64,000 nt of DNA from Pseudomonas sp. CCI4.2 (GTDB taxonomy: Bacteria; Pseudomonadota; Gammaproteobacteria; Pseudomonadales; Pseudomonadaceae), in assembly GCF_034350045.1 (NCBI RefSeq), contig NZ_CP133781.1, positions 3,582,501 to 3,646,500 on the forward strand, written 5' to 3'. Below the pieces are notes generated by a model. It was given only the letters and a program-made list of their open reading frames with translations. It had not been told where the DNA came from and made no database searches. Positions 18,319 through 26,029 of the stretch are shown piece after piece (position 1 is the stretch's first letter; every line of letters begins with the position of its first letter). The translations under genes were made by a program, and so were the position numbers.

Positions 18319-18909
18319 ATGGCGGGTATCAGGCAGTTCGATGAAGACAAAACCCTTGACGTGGCGTTAGGGGTTTTCTGGCAAAAAGGACTAGGTGCTA
18401 CGTCGATGCAGGATTTGGCGCAAGCGACCGGCGTGCAACGTGGGTCGTTGTATAACGCTTATCAGAGCAAGGAATGCTTGTTTCTGCGGGTGTTCGATGG
18501 CTACAAAGCCAAGATGCTCGGCGACATGGGCGCTTCCCTCAACCACCCTTCAATCGACGTGGCGTTGCGAAATTTTCTGGCGTTCAGCATTAGCTCAATG
18601 ACCCAGGGCTCGCCTACGCGGGGTTGCCTGTCGACCAAAACGGCGGTTGACGAACACAACGCTGATCTCGACACGGTGCGCTCCGCTTTGCAGGGTTTTC
18701 TTAATGAAATGGAGGGCCTACTGACTGCCCGGTTCGAGGCCGAGGAGGCGCGGTCAAAATTGGCCATCGCGCCGGTAGACGCGGCCCGGGTGATCGTGAC
18801 GTTCACCCGGGGGATTGTCGTGCTGGAGCGCATTTACCAAGACGTGGAACGGCTGAGGAAAAACGCTGATTTGATCGTTCAACTGCTGCTTCCCTCCCGC
18901 GCTAACTAG
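18319..18909 (+). CDS. TetR/AcrR-family repressor
   Basis: A 196-residue one-domain regulator with an N-terminal helix-turn-helix (ALGVFWQKGLGATSMQDLAQATGVQRGSLYNAYQSKECLF, about residues 15-54) and an all-helical ligand domain. The SLYNAYQSKE recognition helix end is typical of the AcrR/YxaF-like subgroup. It is divergent from the MFS transporter and probably represses both that gene and itself through the TGTCA palindromes between them. The ligand is unknown. Confidence 0.9.
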   Translation: MAGIRQFDEDKTLDVALGVFWQKGLGATSMQDLAQATGVQRGSLYNAYQSKECLFLRVFDGYKAKMLGDMGASLNHPSIDVALRNFLAFSISSMTQGSPTRGCLSTKTAVDEHNADLDTVRSALQGFLNEMEGLLTARFEAEEARSKLAIAPVDAARVIVTFTRGIVVLERIYQDVERLRKNADLIVQLLLPSRAN

Positions 18910-19049
18910 CGCAACGCCTCCTGCGCACTACAATCTGCAGAGGGTCTGGTTCTCGGTGAGCAGGAAAAGGTGTGCGTTGACGCCTAACTCTTCCCAAGAA
19001 CCTGTCTCATATTCTTACGACTTGCCACAGGTTCAGAAGAGGTGAAGAC

Positions 19050-19292
19050 ATGCCGGTTAAACACGATTTGTTCAAGGATCTAAACGTCACAAAGGAAGAA
19101 ATCGCCGCGCTTAGTAGCAAAGATGAAAGGCTCAGCCAATTGCTTGATTCCTACGGCGTCGCGGACGCCGAGGTGGTTGAGGCCGAGTCGGGATCATCGG
19201 GAAATATCACCGATGATCAACTTAAAAAGCTCAAGGAAAAACGCCTGTCGGTAAAGGACAAAATCGTCCAGCGCCTGACCCTCTCCGACTGA
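19050..19292 (+). CDS. DUF465 (YdcH-like) small protein
   Basis: An 80-residue, highly charged, helical protein. The opening MPVKHDLFKDLNVTKEEIAAL and closing LKKLKEKRLSVKDKIVQRL match the DUF465/YdcH pattern of short coiled-coil proteins of unknown role. AGAGGTGAAG lies directly before the ATG at suitable spacing. It is monocistronic, between a TetR gene and a LysR gene. Confidence 0.85.
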   Translation: MPVKHDLFKDLNVTKEEIAALSSKDERLSQLLDSYGVADAEVVEAESGSSGNITDDQLKKLKEKRLSVKDKIVQRLTLSD

Positions 19293-19329
19293 TTACTCGC
19301 AACCTGTTTAGGCGCTGCTAGAGGCTGCT

Positions 19330-19385
19330 ATAGGCTGCGGGTGAACGGTTCCCAGACAGATTGCAGCCTTCGGCAGTTCCTACCA
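19330..19385. repeat. REP-like element (family D)
   Basis: TTGCAGCCTTCGGCAGTTCC (about 19361-19380) with an imperfect inverted partner in ataggctgcgg upstream. A related copy is near 28961-28985. Confidence 0.5.
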
Positions 19386-19456
19386 TTGCAACGCCCCAAG
19401 CCAGTTGAATCACTACGGAAATGGACGATGTGAATCGTAGTGATAAGGGAGTAATC

Positions 19457-20368
19457 ATGGACTCTATCCAGTCAATGCGGGTTGTGCTTGGGATTGTCGA
19501 TCATGGCAGCCTCACAGCTGCGGCAGAAAAACTTGAGGTATCGCTGCCTACGGTGGTCAGGGTATTGGCGTCCATCGAACACCATTTGGGCGTGCGCCTG
19601 TTCGAGCGCACCACCCGACAGGTACGACTTACCGAAGAAGGGCGCTTGTACGCCGAGGTTTGCCGCACGGTGATTCGTGAGATTGGGCACATCGAGGATG
19701 TGTTTCACGAAAAGGAAAGTGAGCCCAGCGGGGCGTTGAACATTACGGCCCCGGTATTGTTCGGCCGCCTGCATGTGGCGCCCATGCTGAACGGTTTTAT
19801 GACCCGTTTCCCCAACGTCACCGTGACCCTGAACCTGATTGATCGGGTGACCGATTTGCTGGAGGAGGGGATAGACATCGCGGTGCGCATCGGTCATGTC
19901 ACGGCACCGGATCTGGTCGTCGCGAAAGTGGGCCAAGTGCGCCGTTACCTGTGTGCAAGCCCGGCCTTGCTGGCGGTGCTAAAAACCATCAAGACCCCGG
20001 CTGACCTTGGCTGCGCCCCGTTTATTCGCATGGGTGGTGGGGTGCCTGGCGCGCAGTTGACGCTCCAGGAACACGGCAAACCGCTGACGGTGAAAATGAG
20101 CAACATCAAGATGACCACTAACAATGCGGACGCAGCTATCTCGGCGTGCCTGTCCGGTGTCGGCGTGGGGTTTTTCCTGTCTTATCAGGTTCAGGCATTG
20201 CTTGACGATGGAGCGCTGCAACGGCTGCTGATCGATTACCAGCCTGAGCCGTTGCCGGTATCGTTGGTGTACCTGCCGGCGCGGCGGGTGTCGATTTGTT
20301 CACGGGCCTTTATCAGCTGGGCCAAGGAAAAACTCGGCGAACGCTTGGTTCGTTTCGAGAGCCCCTAG
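19457..20368 (+). CDS. LysR-family regulator
   Basis: A 303-residue regulator. The helix-turn-helix (VVLGIVDHGSLTAAAEKLEVSLPTVVRVLASIEHHLGVRLFERTTR) occupies about residues 8-53, and GALNITAPVLFGRLHVAPML opens the effector domain as in the CrgA/AaeR-like group. ATG 19457 has AAGGGAG about 7 bases upstream; a start at 19421 lacks this. No divergent partner gene exists: a DUF465 gene lies upstream, so its target cannot be inferred from position. A bidirectional terminator follows. Confidence 0.88.
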   Translation: MDSIQSMRVVLGIVDHGSLTAAAEKLEVSLPTVVRVLASIEHHLGVRLFERTTRQVRLTEEGRLYAEVCRTVIREIGHIEDVFHEKESEPSGALNITAPVLFGRLHVAPMLNGFMTRFPNVTVTLNLIDRVTDLLEEGIDIAVRIGHVTAPDLVVAKVGQVRRYLCASPALLAVLKTIKTPADLGCAPFIRMGGGVPGAQLTLQEHGKPLTVKMSNIKMTTNNADAAISACLSGVGVGFFLSYQVQALLDDGALQRLLIDYQPEPLPVSLVYLPARRVSICSRAFISWAKEKLGERLVRFESP

Positions 20369-20405
20369 CGCTTGTGATTTACCAGGTGTGAACCGCGACG
20401 ATAAA

Positions 20406-20432
20406 AAAGGCCCTGTCGTTCACAGGGCCTTT
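20406..20432. terminator. Bidirectional terminator
   Basis: AAAGGCCCTGT (20406-20416) and ACAGGGCCTTT (20422-20432) form a perfect 11-bp stem with a 5-base loop, with A/T runs at both ends. It separates the convergent LysR gene and DUF3618 operon. Confidence 0.88.
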
Positions 20433-20463
20433 CATGTGCCGCGCTATGCATCAGTGCAACTGA

Positions 20464-21438
20464 CTACCCCAGCCCATGAGTTGAGCCTGGGTTGCTCGGC
20501 GCGTTGCTCGATTGCCCGCCCTCTGGTGGCTGCCCGCTAAAGGCTTGATGGTCTGAAGATGCGCCATTGTGCGGCGTATCCTTGTCCGCATCGGCGAGGG
20601 GCTTCTTCACTTCATTGGCCATGTCCTTACCGATTTCGGTGGCCTTGTCGTAGCCTTCGCTGGCCATTTGTTTCGCCTTGTCCGTCAGCGAATCGCTGGC
20701 GTGGCCCATCATCTGATTTTCCTTATCAGTGATGGGCAATGCAGCACCGGCCATCGCGCCCAGTGCAATACCAATGGCCGCCAGTGCCAAGGGTTGCTCA
20801 TTGAGCAAGTAGTTGAAGCTGGATTTCACTTTCTCGGACTGTTGGCGCAGGGCGTGGGTCGCGTCGTGCGAACCCCTGTTCATCTGCTGCCCGGTCGAGG
20901 ACATTTTATCCGTGACACTGTCAGTCAGGTGGCCGGCCTTGTCCTTGAGGCGGCTCGCGCCATCCTGGAGGTCATGAGCCTTGTCCTGCACTTTCGCTTT
21001 GACGTTGCCCAAGGTGTCAGAGACCTTGTCGGCCATGTCGCTGATGCGGTTACCCAAGCTGTCGAACATCGACGGACCCGACGACCCGGTGGAGTAGTTC
21101 GGGCTTTTATTGGAACCCATCATCAACCACAGTACGCCGATCGACGTGAGCAGCGTCGGCACCGGATTGGCCTTAATGGTTTTACCGAGATTGTTGAAAA
21201 ACTCACCGCCATTACCGCGCGTGAACGACATCACTTGGTCAACCAACTGGCCGGGAGACAGTTTGCTTTCCAGGGCGTCGACAATGCTGCCGATACTCGA
21301 CCGTTGCGCGTCGATTTCTCGCTCCAGGGATTCCGGGCTTTTCTGGGACTCGACGTCCAGACTGCTGGCACCCGGAGGGCTGGTTTGGTAACCGGTGTTG
21401 TCATACCGATTGTCTTCAAAACTGCTGTCAGTACTCAT
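20464..21438 (-). CDS. DUF3618-containing membrane protein
   Basis: A 324-residue protein, last gene of a three-gene operon. The DUF3618 segment (SPESLEREIDAQRSSIGSIVDALESKLSPGQLVDQV) is near residues 34-68, followed by one hydrophobic segment (VPTLLTSIGVLWLMMG), a long amphipathic helical region rich in Asp, Lys and Ser resembling LEA/apolipoprotein-like repeats, a second hydrophobic segment (LALAAIGIALGAMAGAAL) and a Gly/Ser-rich tail. The protein is probably anchored in the inner membrane, with an osmotic or desiccation stress role suspected from its composition. Its ATG overlaps the preceding stop by 4 bases, so translation is coupled. Confidence 0.75.
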   Translation of the reverse strand: MSTDSSFEDNRYDNTGYQTSPPGASSLDVESQKSPESLEREIDAQRSSIGSIVDALESKLSPGQLVDQVMSFTRGNGGEFFNNLGKTIKANPVPTLLTSIGVLWLMMGSNKSPNYSTGSSGPSMFDSLGNRISDMADKVSDTLGNVKAKVQDKAHDLQDGASRLKDKAGHLTDSVTDKMSSTGQQMNRGSHDATHALRQQSEKVKSSFNYLLNEQPLALAAIGIALGAMAGAALPITDKENQMMGHASDSLTDKAKQMASEGYDKATEIGKDMANEVKKPLADADKDTPHNGASSDHQAFSGQPPEGGQSSNAPSNPGSTHGLG

Positions 21439-21857
21439 GAGACTTTCCTCTGAATGGCTTCCTTATCCTTTTGCAAGGAGTTCACCGTGCGCTCGGGCGT
21501 GAAGCGGGTGGCATCGAACGATTTTTTGCCGGCTTGCAGCATGATTACGCCGATGACCATGACCACCACGCCGACAATCAGCGCGGCTAGCCACGGGGCC
21601 ATCAGCATTGCCAGCGCATACACCGCTGACATCAGCAAGATGATCAGCCCGGCGAACAGCACCATGGCGCCCCCCGCAACGGCGGCGATGCCAGCCTTGG
21701 TGGAGTTGATCGATTCGTTGATTTCGGCTTTGGCCAAGGCCAGCTCTTTGGTGACCAGCGCCGGTACTTCGTGGGCCAACTGGCGAATCAGGCCGATGAT
21801 CGACGTTTCGTTTTCAGGTATGCCGCTCGGCGGCGTCTGTGGACTGATGGCCATCAC
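21435..21857 (-). CDS. Putative holin-X superfamily membrane protein (PF07332-like)
   Basis: A 140-residue protein with an N-terminal amphipathic segment (LIRQLAHEVPALVTKELALAKAEINESI) and two strongly hydrophobic helices at about 55-80 and 85-110. This layout is that of the family called phage holin superfamily III or Holin-X, which in most bacteria is chromosomal and not linked to phage. There is no lysis gene nearby, so a membrane-organising or stress function is more likely. It overlaps both neighbours by 4 bases (ATGA). Confidence 0.75.
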   Translation of the reverse strand: MMAISPQTPPSGIPENETSIIGLIRQLAHEVPALVTKELALAKAEINESINSTKAGIAAVAGGAMVLFAGLIILLMSAVYALAMLMAPWLAALIVGVVVMVIGVIMLQAGKKSFDATRFTPERTVNSLQKDKEAIQRKVS

Positions 21858-22540
21858 ACCTCTCCTTTGGACAGACCGTCGCTGGGCAGGTCTTCAGATG
21901 AGTGCCCGGGGCCAAAGGCTTTCTCGCTGAGCGGCGGCGGTGAAAAGCTGTCAGGCACCCCAGGCCGTGCGCTGTGGTAAACGTCGTCGGTGTTCGGCGG
22001 TGGGGTTGGAGAACCCTGAGCCATGCCAGAGGAAGACGGCTCGGTTTTGTAGCCGGATCTGCTGTGCGTATCAGCGGTTGGAGACGGTGTTTTCGAGGCT
22101 CCCATCCCCGATGAAGCGCCCGAGCTTGAGGCTTTCAAAAACCGCGACAGGCCAAACCCGACGGCGACGCTGCCGGTCAGGAACAACGCTGGATTGTCTC
22201 GGGCCAGTTGACCGGCCTGGCGTAACAGTTCATCGGCACTTTTACCGCGCAAATTGTCCGCCAGGCTAGTCATGCCTTGGGCGATATCAGTGACGTAATG
22301 GGACAAGCCCAACGTGTCGTTTTCTTGAAATTGTTCCGCTGCCGATTTGGCGGTTTGCGCCAAATTATTGATTTGGTCGGCCGCCGTATCCCGGTACTGC
22401 TCGAACTGAGCTGCACCGTGTTCCTTGGCGCCCTGAAGCGCGGCTTTTGCGTCGTCTTGCAACGTCTGCAAGTGCTCCGCAGCGCCCGGCTTATCGCCTT
22501 GGTCGCTACCGCTGGTTGAGTTCTCGTAGGTCGTGGCCAT
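21854..22540 (-). CDS. Hydrophilic helical protein with one membrane segment
   Basis: A protein of about 228 residues, first in the operon. Residues 15-90 are Ala/Gln/Glu/Lys-rich helix without Cys, followed by RDNPALFLTGSVAVGFGLSRFLKAS, a single glycine-containing membrane segment reminiscent of ElaB/YqjD-type C-terminal anchors, then a low-complexity Ser/Gly/Pro tail. I do not recognise a named family; it looks like proteins annotated as nutrient-deprivation-induced. GGTGA precedes ATG 22540 at better spacing than ATG 22546. It is co-transcribed with the holin-X-like and DUF3618 genes. Confidence 0.65.
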   Translation of the reverse strand: MATTYENSTSGSDQGDKPGAAEHLQTLQDDAKAALQGAKEHGAAQFEQYRDTAADQINNLAQTAKSAAEQFQENDTLGLSHYVTDIAQGMTSLADNLRGKSADELLRQAGQLARDNPALFLTGSVAVGFGLSRFLKASSSGASSGMGASKTPSPTADTHSRSGYKTEPSSSGMAQGSPTPPPNTDDVYHSARPGVPDSFSPPPLSEKAFGPGHSSEDLPSDGLSKGEV

Positions 22541-22722
22541 CGTCATTCACCGTCGTTTATGCCCTTAAAAGTAAAGGAGAACGTTCCGCTCACAGTAACT
22601 TCGAGCAGCGCGTCTTCTGGCTTACAAAAGGTGGACTGAGGGATTTCCGGCGGAGTTCGAGGCGGCAGACAAATGGTATTGCGTGGCAAAACGATGGCGA
22701 AACCGAGGGAGAAAAACGAGGC

Positions 22723-22750
22723 AAAAAAAACGGCGTCATCAAGACGCCGG
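22723..22750 (-). terminator. Rho-independent terminator after rsmE
   Basis: CGGCGTC (22731-22737) pairs with GACGCCG (22743-22749) around ATCAA; on the minus strand a run of eight U (22730-22723) follows. It lies about 60 bases after the rsmE stop. Confidence 0.85.
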
Positions 22751-22807
22751 ATTGCCTATCTCACACAGCGTCAGACAGCTCAGAAGGGGGTGTACGCAGT
22801 TACGAAT

Positions 22808-22996
22808 TCATTGTGGATCTTGCTGTGGAGCAATCTCGGCCTGGATACGTTTATAAATCTCTTCGCGATGCACAGAAACATTTTTAGGTGCGTTGATGCC
22901 TAGCCGGACCTGAAGGCCCTGAACGCCAAGAATCGTGACGGTGATCTCGTCACCAATGTTTATGCTTTCGCCTACTTTTCGGGTGAGTATCAACAT
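22808..22996 (-). CDS. rsmE: CsrA-family RNA-binding regulator, RsmE type
   Basis: A 62-residue homodimeric post-transcriptional repressor that binds GGA motifs over ribosome sites. [24 protein letters not shown] forms the first strands and [23 protein letters not shown] carries the conserved Arg of the RNA-binding VHREE region. The [10 protein letters not shown] start and the C-terminal tail resemble RsmE more than RsmA (RRCAESLIIG). AAGGAAAAG precedes ATG 22996. Expected partners are the Gac/Rsm small RNAs, which are not in the window. The gene is monocistronic with its own terminator. Confidence 0.9.
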   Translation of the reverse strand: MLILTRKVGESINIGDEITVTILGVQGLQVRLGINAPKNVSVHREEIYKRIQAEIAPQQDPQ

Positions 22997-23336
22997 AATC
23001 TTTTCCTTGATGGCCTCTTGAAGCGCCTCTACCAAAAGGCTGGCGTGTGCCGTGCGGGGGTGATTGTTGCCGAGTACGTCCAAATGAGTCCATCAATAAG
23101 ACGTCATAAGGGCATATTTAATTCCTTTGAACGCTTTATCTGCCATCAAGTCGTGGTTTCGGTGCTTAAAGAAGCTTACGCAGGTCAGACTTTTTTTTGA
23201 ACCTCGGCGTTCGCTTATCCCGTTAATTGTCAGGTAATTGTCAGGTTAGTGACGGCAGGTGCTAACGCTCTGAACTAATTCCGCCAACTTTTGCTCTATT
23301 AGTGCAGGGTCTTAACACCTCGGAATCGGACTATCC
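22997..23336. other. Intergenic region upstream of rsmE
   Basis: About 340 bases without a gene, holding the rsmE promoter region. The only structure seen is a tandem pair AATTGTCAGGT-AATTGTCAGGT at about 23223-23244; no promoter element could be assigned with confidence. Confidence 0.4.
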
Positions 23337-23836
23337 ATGAGCACTTCCCTCGACCACTACCAGCGCGAGCGTGATTTCGAAGCGACCCCCGGAACCGTCC
23401 GGCGCGCCCCGTGGAAAACGTTCAGGCCCACGTAAAAAAATAGCTCACGCCTTACAGTTCTGTATCCAAAAGCATGATGCCACCCGTCTGCATTATGACT
23501 TTCGCTTGGAAATCGACGGGACGCTGTTTTACCTGTTTTACCTGTTTTACCTGTTCGACATGCCGTACTTGAACGGCATGGACGTGCGCGACGTGCCGGT
23601 GGAACAGCGGCGAGCGGCGTTGTCGGCGCTCGGCACGCACCCGCGAGGGATTGCCGATTTCAGTGCCGGTGTACCGCGATGAGGTCGCTGAACGCAAGGG
23701 CGCCGATGGCTGGAATATCCATCACTTCATGGAGCGCATGGCTGATCAGGAGCAATACCCGTGGGCCGAGTATTGGAATACCCGGCAAACCATCACCGCA
23801 GACATGCGTAAACGGCTCGGGTTGAAGCGAGGCTGA
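23337..23836 (+). pseudogene. ligD: DNA ligase D, internally deleted and frameshifted
   Basis: Three pieces of LigD (NHEJ ligase-primase-phosphoesterase) remain in order. The phosphoesterase start (MSTSLDHYQRERDFEATP, then after a one-base shift EPSG...AHALQFCIQKHDATRLHYDFRLEIDGTL) is joined to a ligase-domain fragment (FDMPYLNGMDVRDVPVEQRRAAL), then after another shift to the polymerase tail (DGWNIHHFMERM...PWAEYWNTRQTITADMRKRLG). An intact gene would be about 2.5 kb; 500 bases survive. At the first junction CTGTTTTAC is repeated three times in tandem (23524-23550) before CTGTTCGAC. No Ku gene is near. Confidence 0.9.
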
Positions 23837-23866
23837 CGATCGTGCCTAGGGGCGCAGGCACGATCG
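23837..23866 (-). terminator. Hairpin downstream of gluconate permease gene
   Basis: CGATCGTGCC (23837-23846) and GGCACGATCG (23857-23866) form a perfect 10-bp stem about 10 bases after the permease stop on the minus strand. There is no U run, so it may stabilise the transcript end instead of acting as a classical terminator. Confidence 0.55.
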
Positions 23867-23876
23867 ATCAGGTGCG

Positions 23877-25229
23877 TCAGACGAAGTGGGACAAGAGCAA
23901 AATGAACCCCAGCGCGACCACCGACAGAATGGTTTCCATCGCGGTCCAGGTTTTGAAGGTTTCAGCGACGGTCATGTTGAAGTACTGCTTCACCAACCAG
24001 AAACCTGCATCGTTAACGTGCGACAAAATCAACGAACCGGCGCCAGTGGCCAATACCAGCAGTTCGCGGTTAACCCCAGGAACCAAGCCCACCACCGGTG
24101 CAGCAATACCGGCGCCGGTAATGATCGCGACGGTGGCAGAGCCTGTGGCAACTCGTACCACTGCTGCCACCAGCCACGCCAATAGAATCGGCGAGATTTC
24201 AGCGCGAACGGCCATGTGGCCGATCACATCACCGACACCGCTGGCCACCAGCATTTGTTTGAAACCACCACCGGCACCCACGATCATCACGATGGCAGCA
24301 ACCGGTGCCAAGCTCTGGTCCAATAGCTTCAAGATTTCCTGACGGGAGAAACCGCGCGCCGCGCCGAAGGTGTAAAACGCCAGCAGCAGGGCGGCCAGCA
24401 GGGCGGTGATCGGGTGACCGATCAAGTCCATCCACACGCGGATCGAGCTGTTGTCTGCCAAGGTGATGTCGGACAGCGTTTTGAGCAGCATCAAAAACAC
24501 CGGCAACAGAATCGTTACCACGGTGATGGTGAAACTCGGCAGGTTTTCAGATTTCGACTCTTGTGCAATCTGGTCCATCAACGCTTGGTTTGGCGTTCCT
24601 GGCACGTACTTGGAAATCCATGTGCCGTAGATCGGACCGGCGATCATTGCGGTCGGCAATGCCACGATCAGGCCATAGAAAATGGTTTTGCCGATGTCGG
24701 CGTTGTACACCCCAATTGCCAACAACGGGCCAGGATGCGGCGGTACCAAACCGTGCACGGCAGACAGGCCAGCGAGCAACGGAATGCCGATTTTGACGAT
24801 GGACAGGCCGGTGCGCCGTGCAACGATGAACACCAGCGGGATCAGCAGCACAAAGCCGATTTCGAAGAACAGCGGGATGCCCACCAGAAACGCGGAAAAC
24901 ATCATCGCCCAATGCACACGATTCTTGCCGAACACCCGAACCAGGGTTTGCGCGATTTGATCGGCGCCGCCGGAGTCAGCCATCAGCTTGCCGAGCATTG
25001 TGCCCAGCGCCAGTAAGATGCCGACGAAGCCGAGCACGCCACCGAAGCCGTCCTGGAAGGACTTCATCACCTTGTCCACCGGCATGCCCGAGGTCAACCC
25101 AAGGAAGCCCGAAGCGAGGGTCAGTGCAACGAATGGGTGGACTTTAAACCGGGTGATCAACAGCACAAGGGCGATGATGGTCACCAGTGCATCGACGAGC
25201 AAGTACGTCTCTTGGGTCATACCGAACAT
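23877..25229 (-). CDS. gntP: Gluconate:H+ symporter, GntP family
   Basis: A 450-residue inner-membrane permease with about twelve to fourteen helices. GntP family landmarks are LTSGMPVDKVMKSFQDGFGGVLGFVGILLALGTMLGKLM, the AVHGLVPPHPGPLLAIG motif and the late ITGAGIAAPV and HVNDAGFWLVKQYF. It imports gluconate, or a related sugar acid, with protons. GGAGAGG lies 6 bases before ATG 25229. It follows gntK by 38 bases on the same strand, so gntK-gntP form an operon controlled by the adjacent gntR; gntP versus gntT or gntU naming is arbitrary here. Confidence 0.92.
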   Translation of the reverse strand: MFGMTQETYLLVDALVTIIALVLLITRFKVHPFVALTLASGFLGLTSGMPVDKVMKSFQDGFGGVLGFVGILLALGTMLGKLMADSGGADQIAQTLVRVFGKNRVHWAMMFSAFLVGIPLFFEIGFVLLIPLVFIVARRTGLSIVKIGIPLLAGLSAVHGLVPPHPGPLLAIGVYNADIGKTIFYGLIVALPTAMIAGPIYGTWISKYVPGTPNQALMDQIAQESKSENLPSFTITVVTILLPVFLMLLKTLSDITLADNSSIRVWMDLIGHPITALLAALLLAFYTFGAARGFSRQEILKLLDQSLAPVAAIVMIVGAGGGFKQMLVASGVGDVIGHMAVRAEISPILLAWLVAAVVRVATGSATVAIITGAGIAAPVVGLVPGVNRELLVLATGAGSLILSHVNDAGFWLVKQYFNMTVAETFKTWTAMETILSVVALGFILLLSHFV

Positions 25230-25267
25230 GGGGTGCCTCTCCAATTGTCTTTGTTTTTATGGCGGCG

Positions 25268-25789
25268 TTATGGCTGCCGCGAGGCTTTCCACCAGGCCGC
25301 AGCTTGTTCGCCCAATGTATCGATGGGAAGCGTAGCGTCAACGGCCAGGGTCAGGGGTTCGCCATTAGGCGGCTCAAGGGTCGCGAACTGGCTGTCGACC
25401 AGACTCGCAGGCATGAAGTGACCAGGGCGGTGTTCGCATCGTTCAATCGCGACTTCCTTGGTCAACTCAAGAAACACGAAGCCCAGCGCCGGTACCGCAT
25501 GGCGCAGGGTTTCACGGTAACTGTGTTTGAGTGCGGAGCAGGTCAGCACCGGGAGTTCGCCGTTCTGCACGGCAGTCGCCAGCTCTTGGCCCAAACGGGT
25601 CAGCCACCCGGCACGGTCTTCGTCATTGAGGGGGATGCCGGCGCTCATCTTTTCGATGTTAGCGGCAGGGTGAAAGGCATCGCCTTCAATCAGGCGGCCG
25701 CCGCTGCGTGCGGCAATAGCGGCACCGACCACGCTTTTGCCGCAGCCGGAAACACCCATCACCACGAGGGCGGAAATAGCAGTATTCAT
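25268..25789 (-). CDS. gntK: Gluconokinase
   Basis: A 173-residue kinase making 6-phosphogluconate from gluconate and ATP, feeding the Entner-Doudoroff pathway that dominates in Pseudomonas. The P-loop GVSGCGKS is at about residues 13-20, GDAFHP and NIEKMSAGIPLNDEDRAGWL bind substrate, CSALKHSYR and RPGHFMPASLVDSQFATLEPP complete the family signature. GAGGTGAT precedes ATG 25789. A longer upstream reading on this strand is not coding. A GntR-like site lies just upstream of the start (25806-25822). Confidence 0.95.
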   Translation of the reverse strand: MNTAISALVVMGVSGCGKSVVGAAIAARSGGRLIEGDAFHPAANIEKMSAGIPLNDEDRAGWLTRLGQELATAVQNGELPVLTCSALKHSYRETLRHAVPALGFVFLELTKEVAIERCEHRPGHFMPASLVDSQFATLEPPNGEPLTLAVDATLPIDTLGEQAAAWWKASRQP

Positions 25790-25805
25790 AATCACCTCAG
25801 CTGAA

Positions 25806-25822
25806 GACAGCGCTATCTTTGG
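25806..25822 (-). promoter_or_regulatory. Candidate GntR operator, gntK side
   Basis: On the minus strand the sequence reads CCAAAGATAGCGCTGTC. The TAGCGCT core preceded by AAG fits the Pseudomonas GntR operator pattern as I remember it (AAG-N-TAGCGCT). It is 17-33 bases before the gntK start codon and shares its core with the second site at 25968-25984. Confidence 0.55.
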
Positions 25823-25967
25823 CGGCTTGAATAAAAGCCTGGCCAGGCTGCTTCCAGTTCTTGTCATTGTTTTGGGTAGATCAAATTGATCGTCAGGCGC
25901 TGCATACATTGCTCGTACCCGTTTCGGTGCGAATAAGTAGCGAGGAAAACATTGCGAGGGTTCGCGA

Positions 25968-25984
25968 GACAGCGCTACCTTAGA
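25968..25984 (-). promoter_or_regulatory. Candidate GntR operator, gntR side
   Basis: On the minus strand TCTAAGGTAGCGCTGTC carries the same AAG-N-TAGCGCT core as the site near gntK, 162 bases away, and lies about 50 bases before the gntR start. The pair suggests GntR controls both the gntKP operon and its own gene. Confidence 0.55.
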
Positions 25985-26029
25985 GCCCCTTGGTAACATT
26001 TTGCAACCCCTCTGAATTATTGGCAGCGC

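Noticed and set aside
20569..21453. 294-residue open frame antisense to the DUF3618 gene
   Set aside because: It mirrors the high-GC third positions of the real gene, has no family similarity and no ribosome site.
21435..21857. Phage remnant because of the holin-like name
   Set aside because: No lysozyme, spanin, integrase or structural gene nearby; the family is mostly chromosomal.
24414..25016. 200-residue open frame opposite the gluconate permease gene
   Set aside because: Gln/His/Arg-rich shadow of a membrane-protein gene with no domain.
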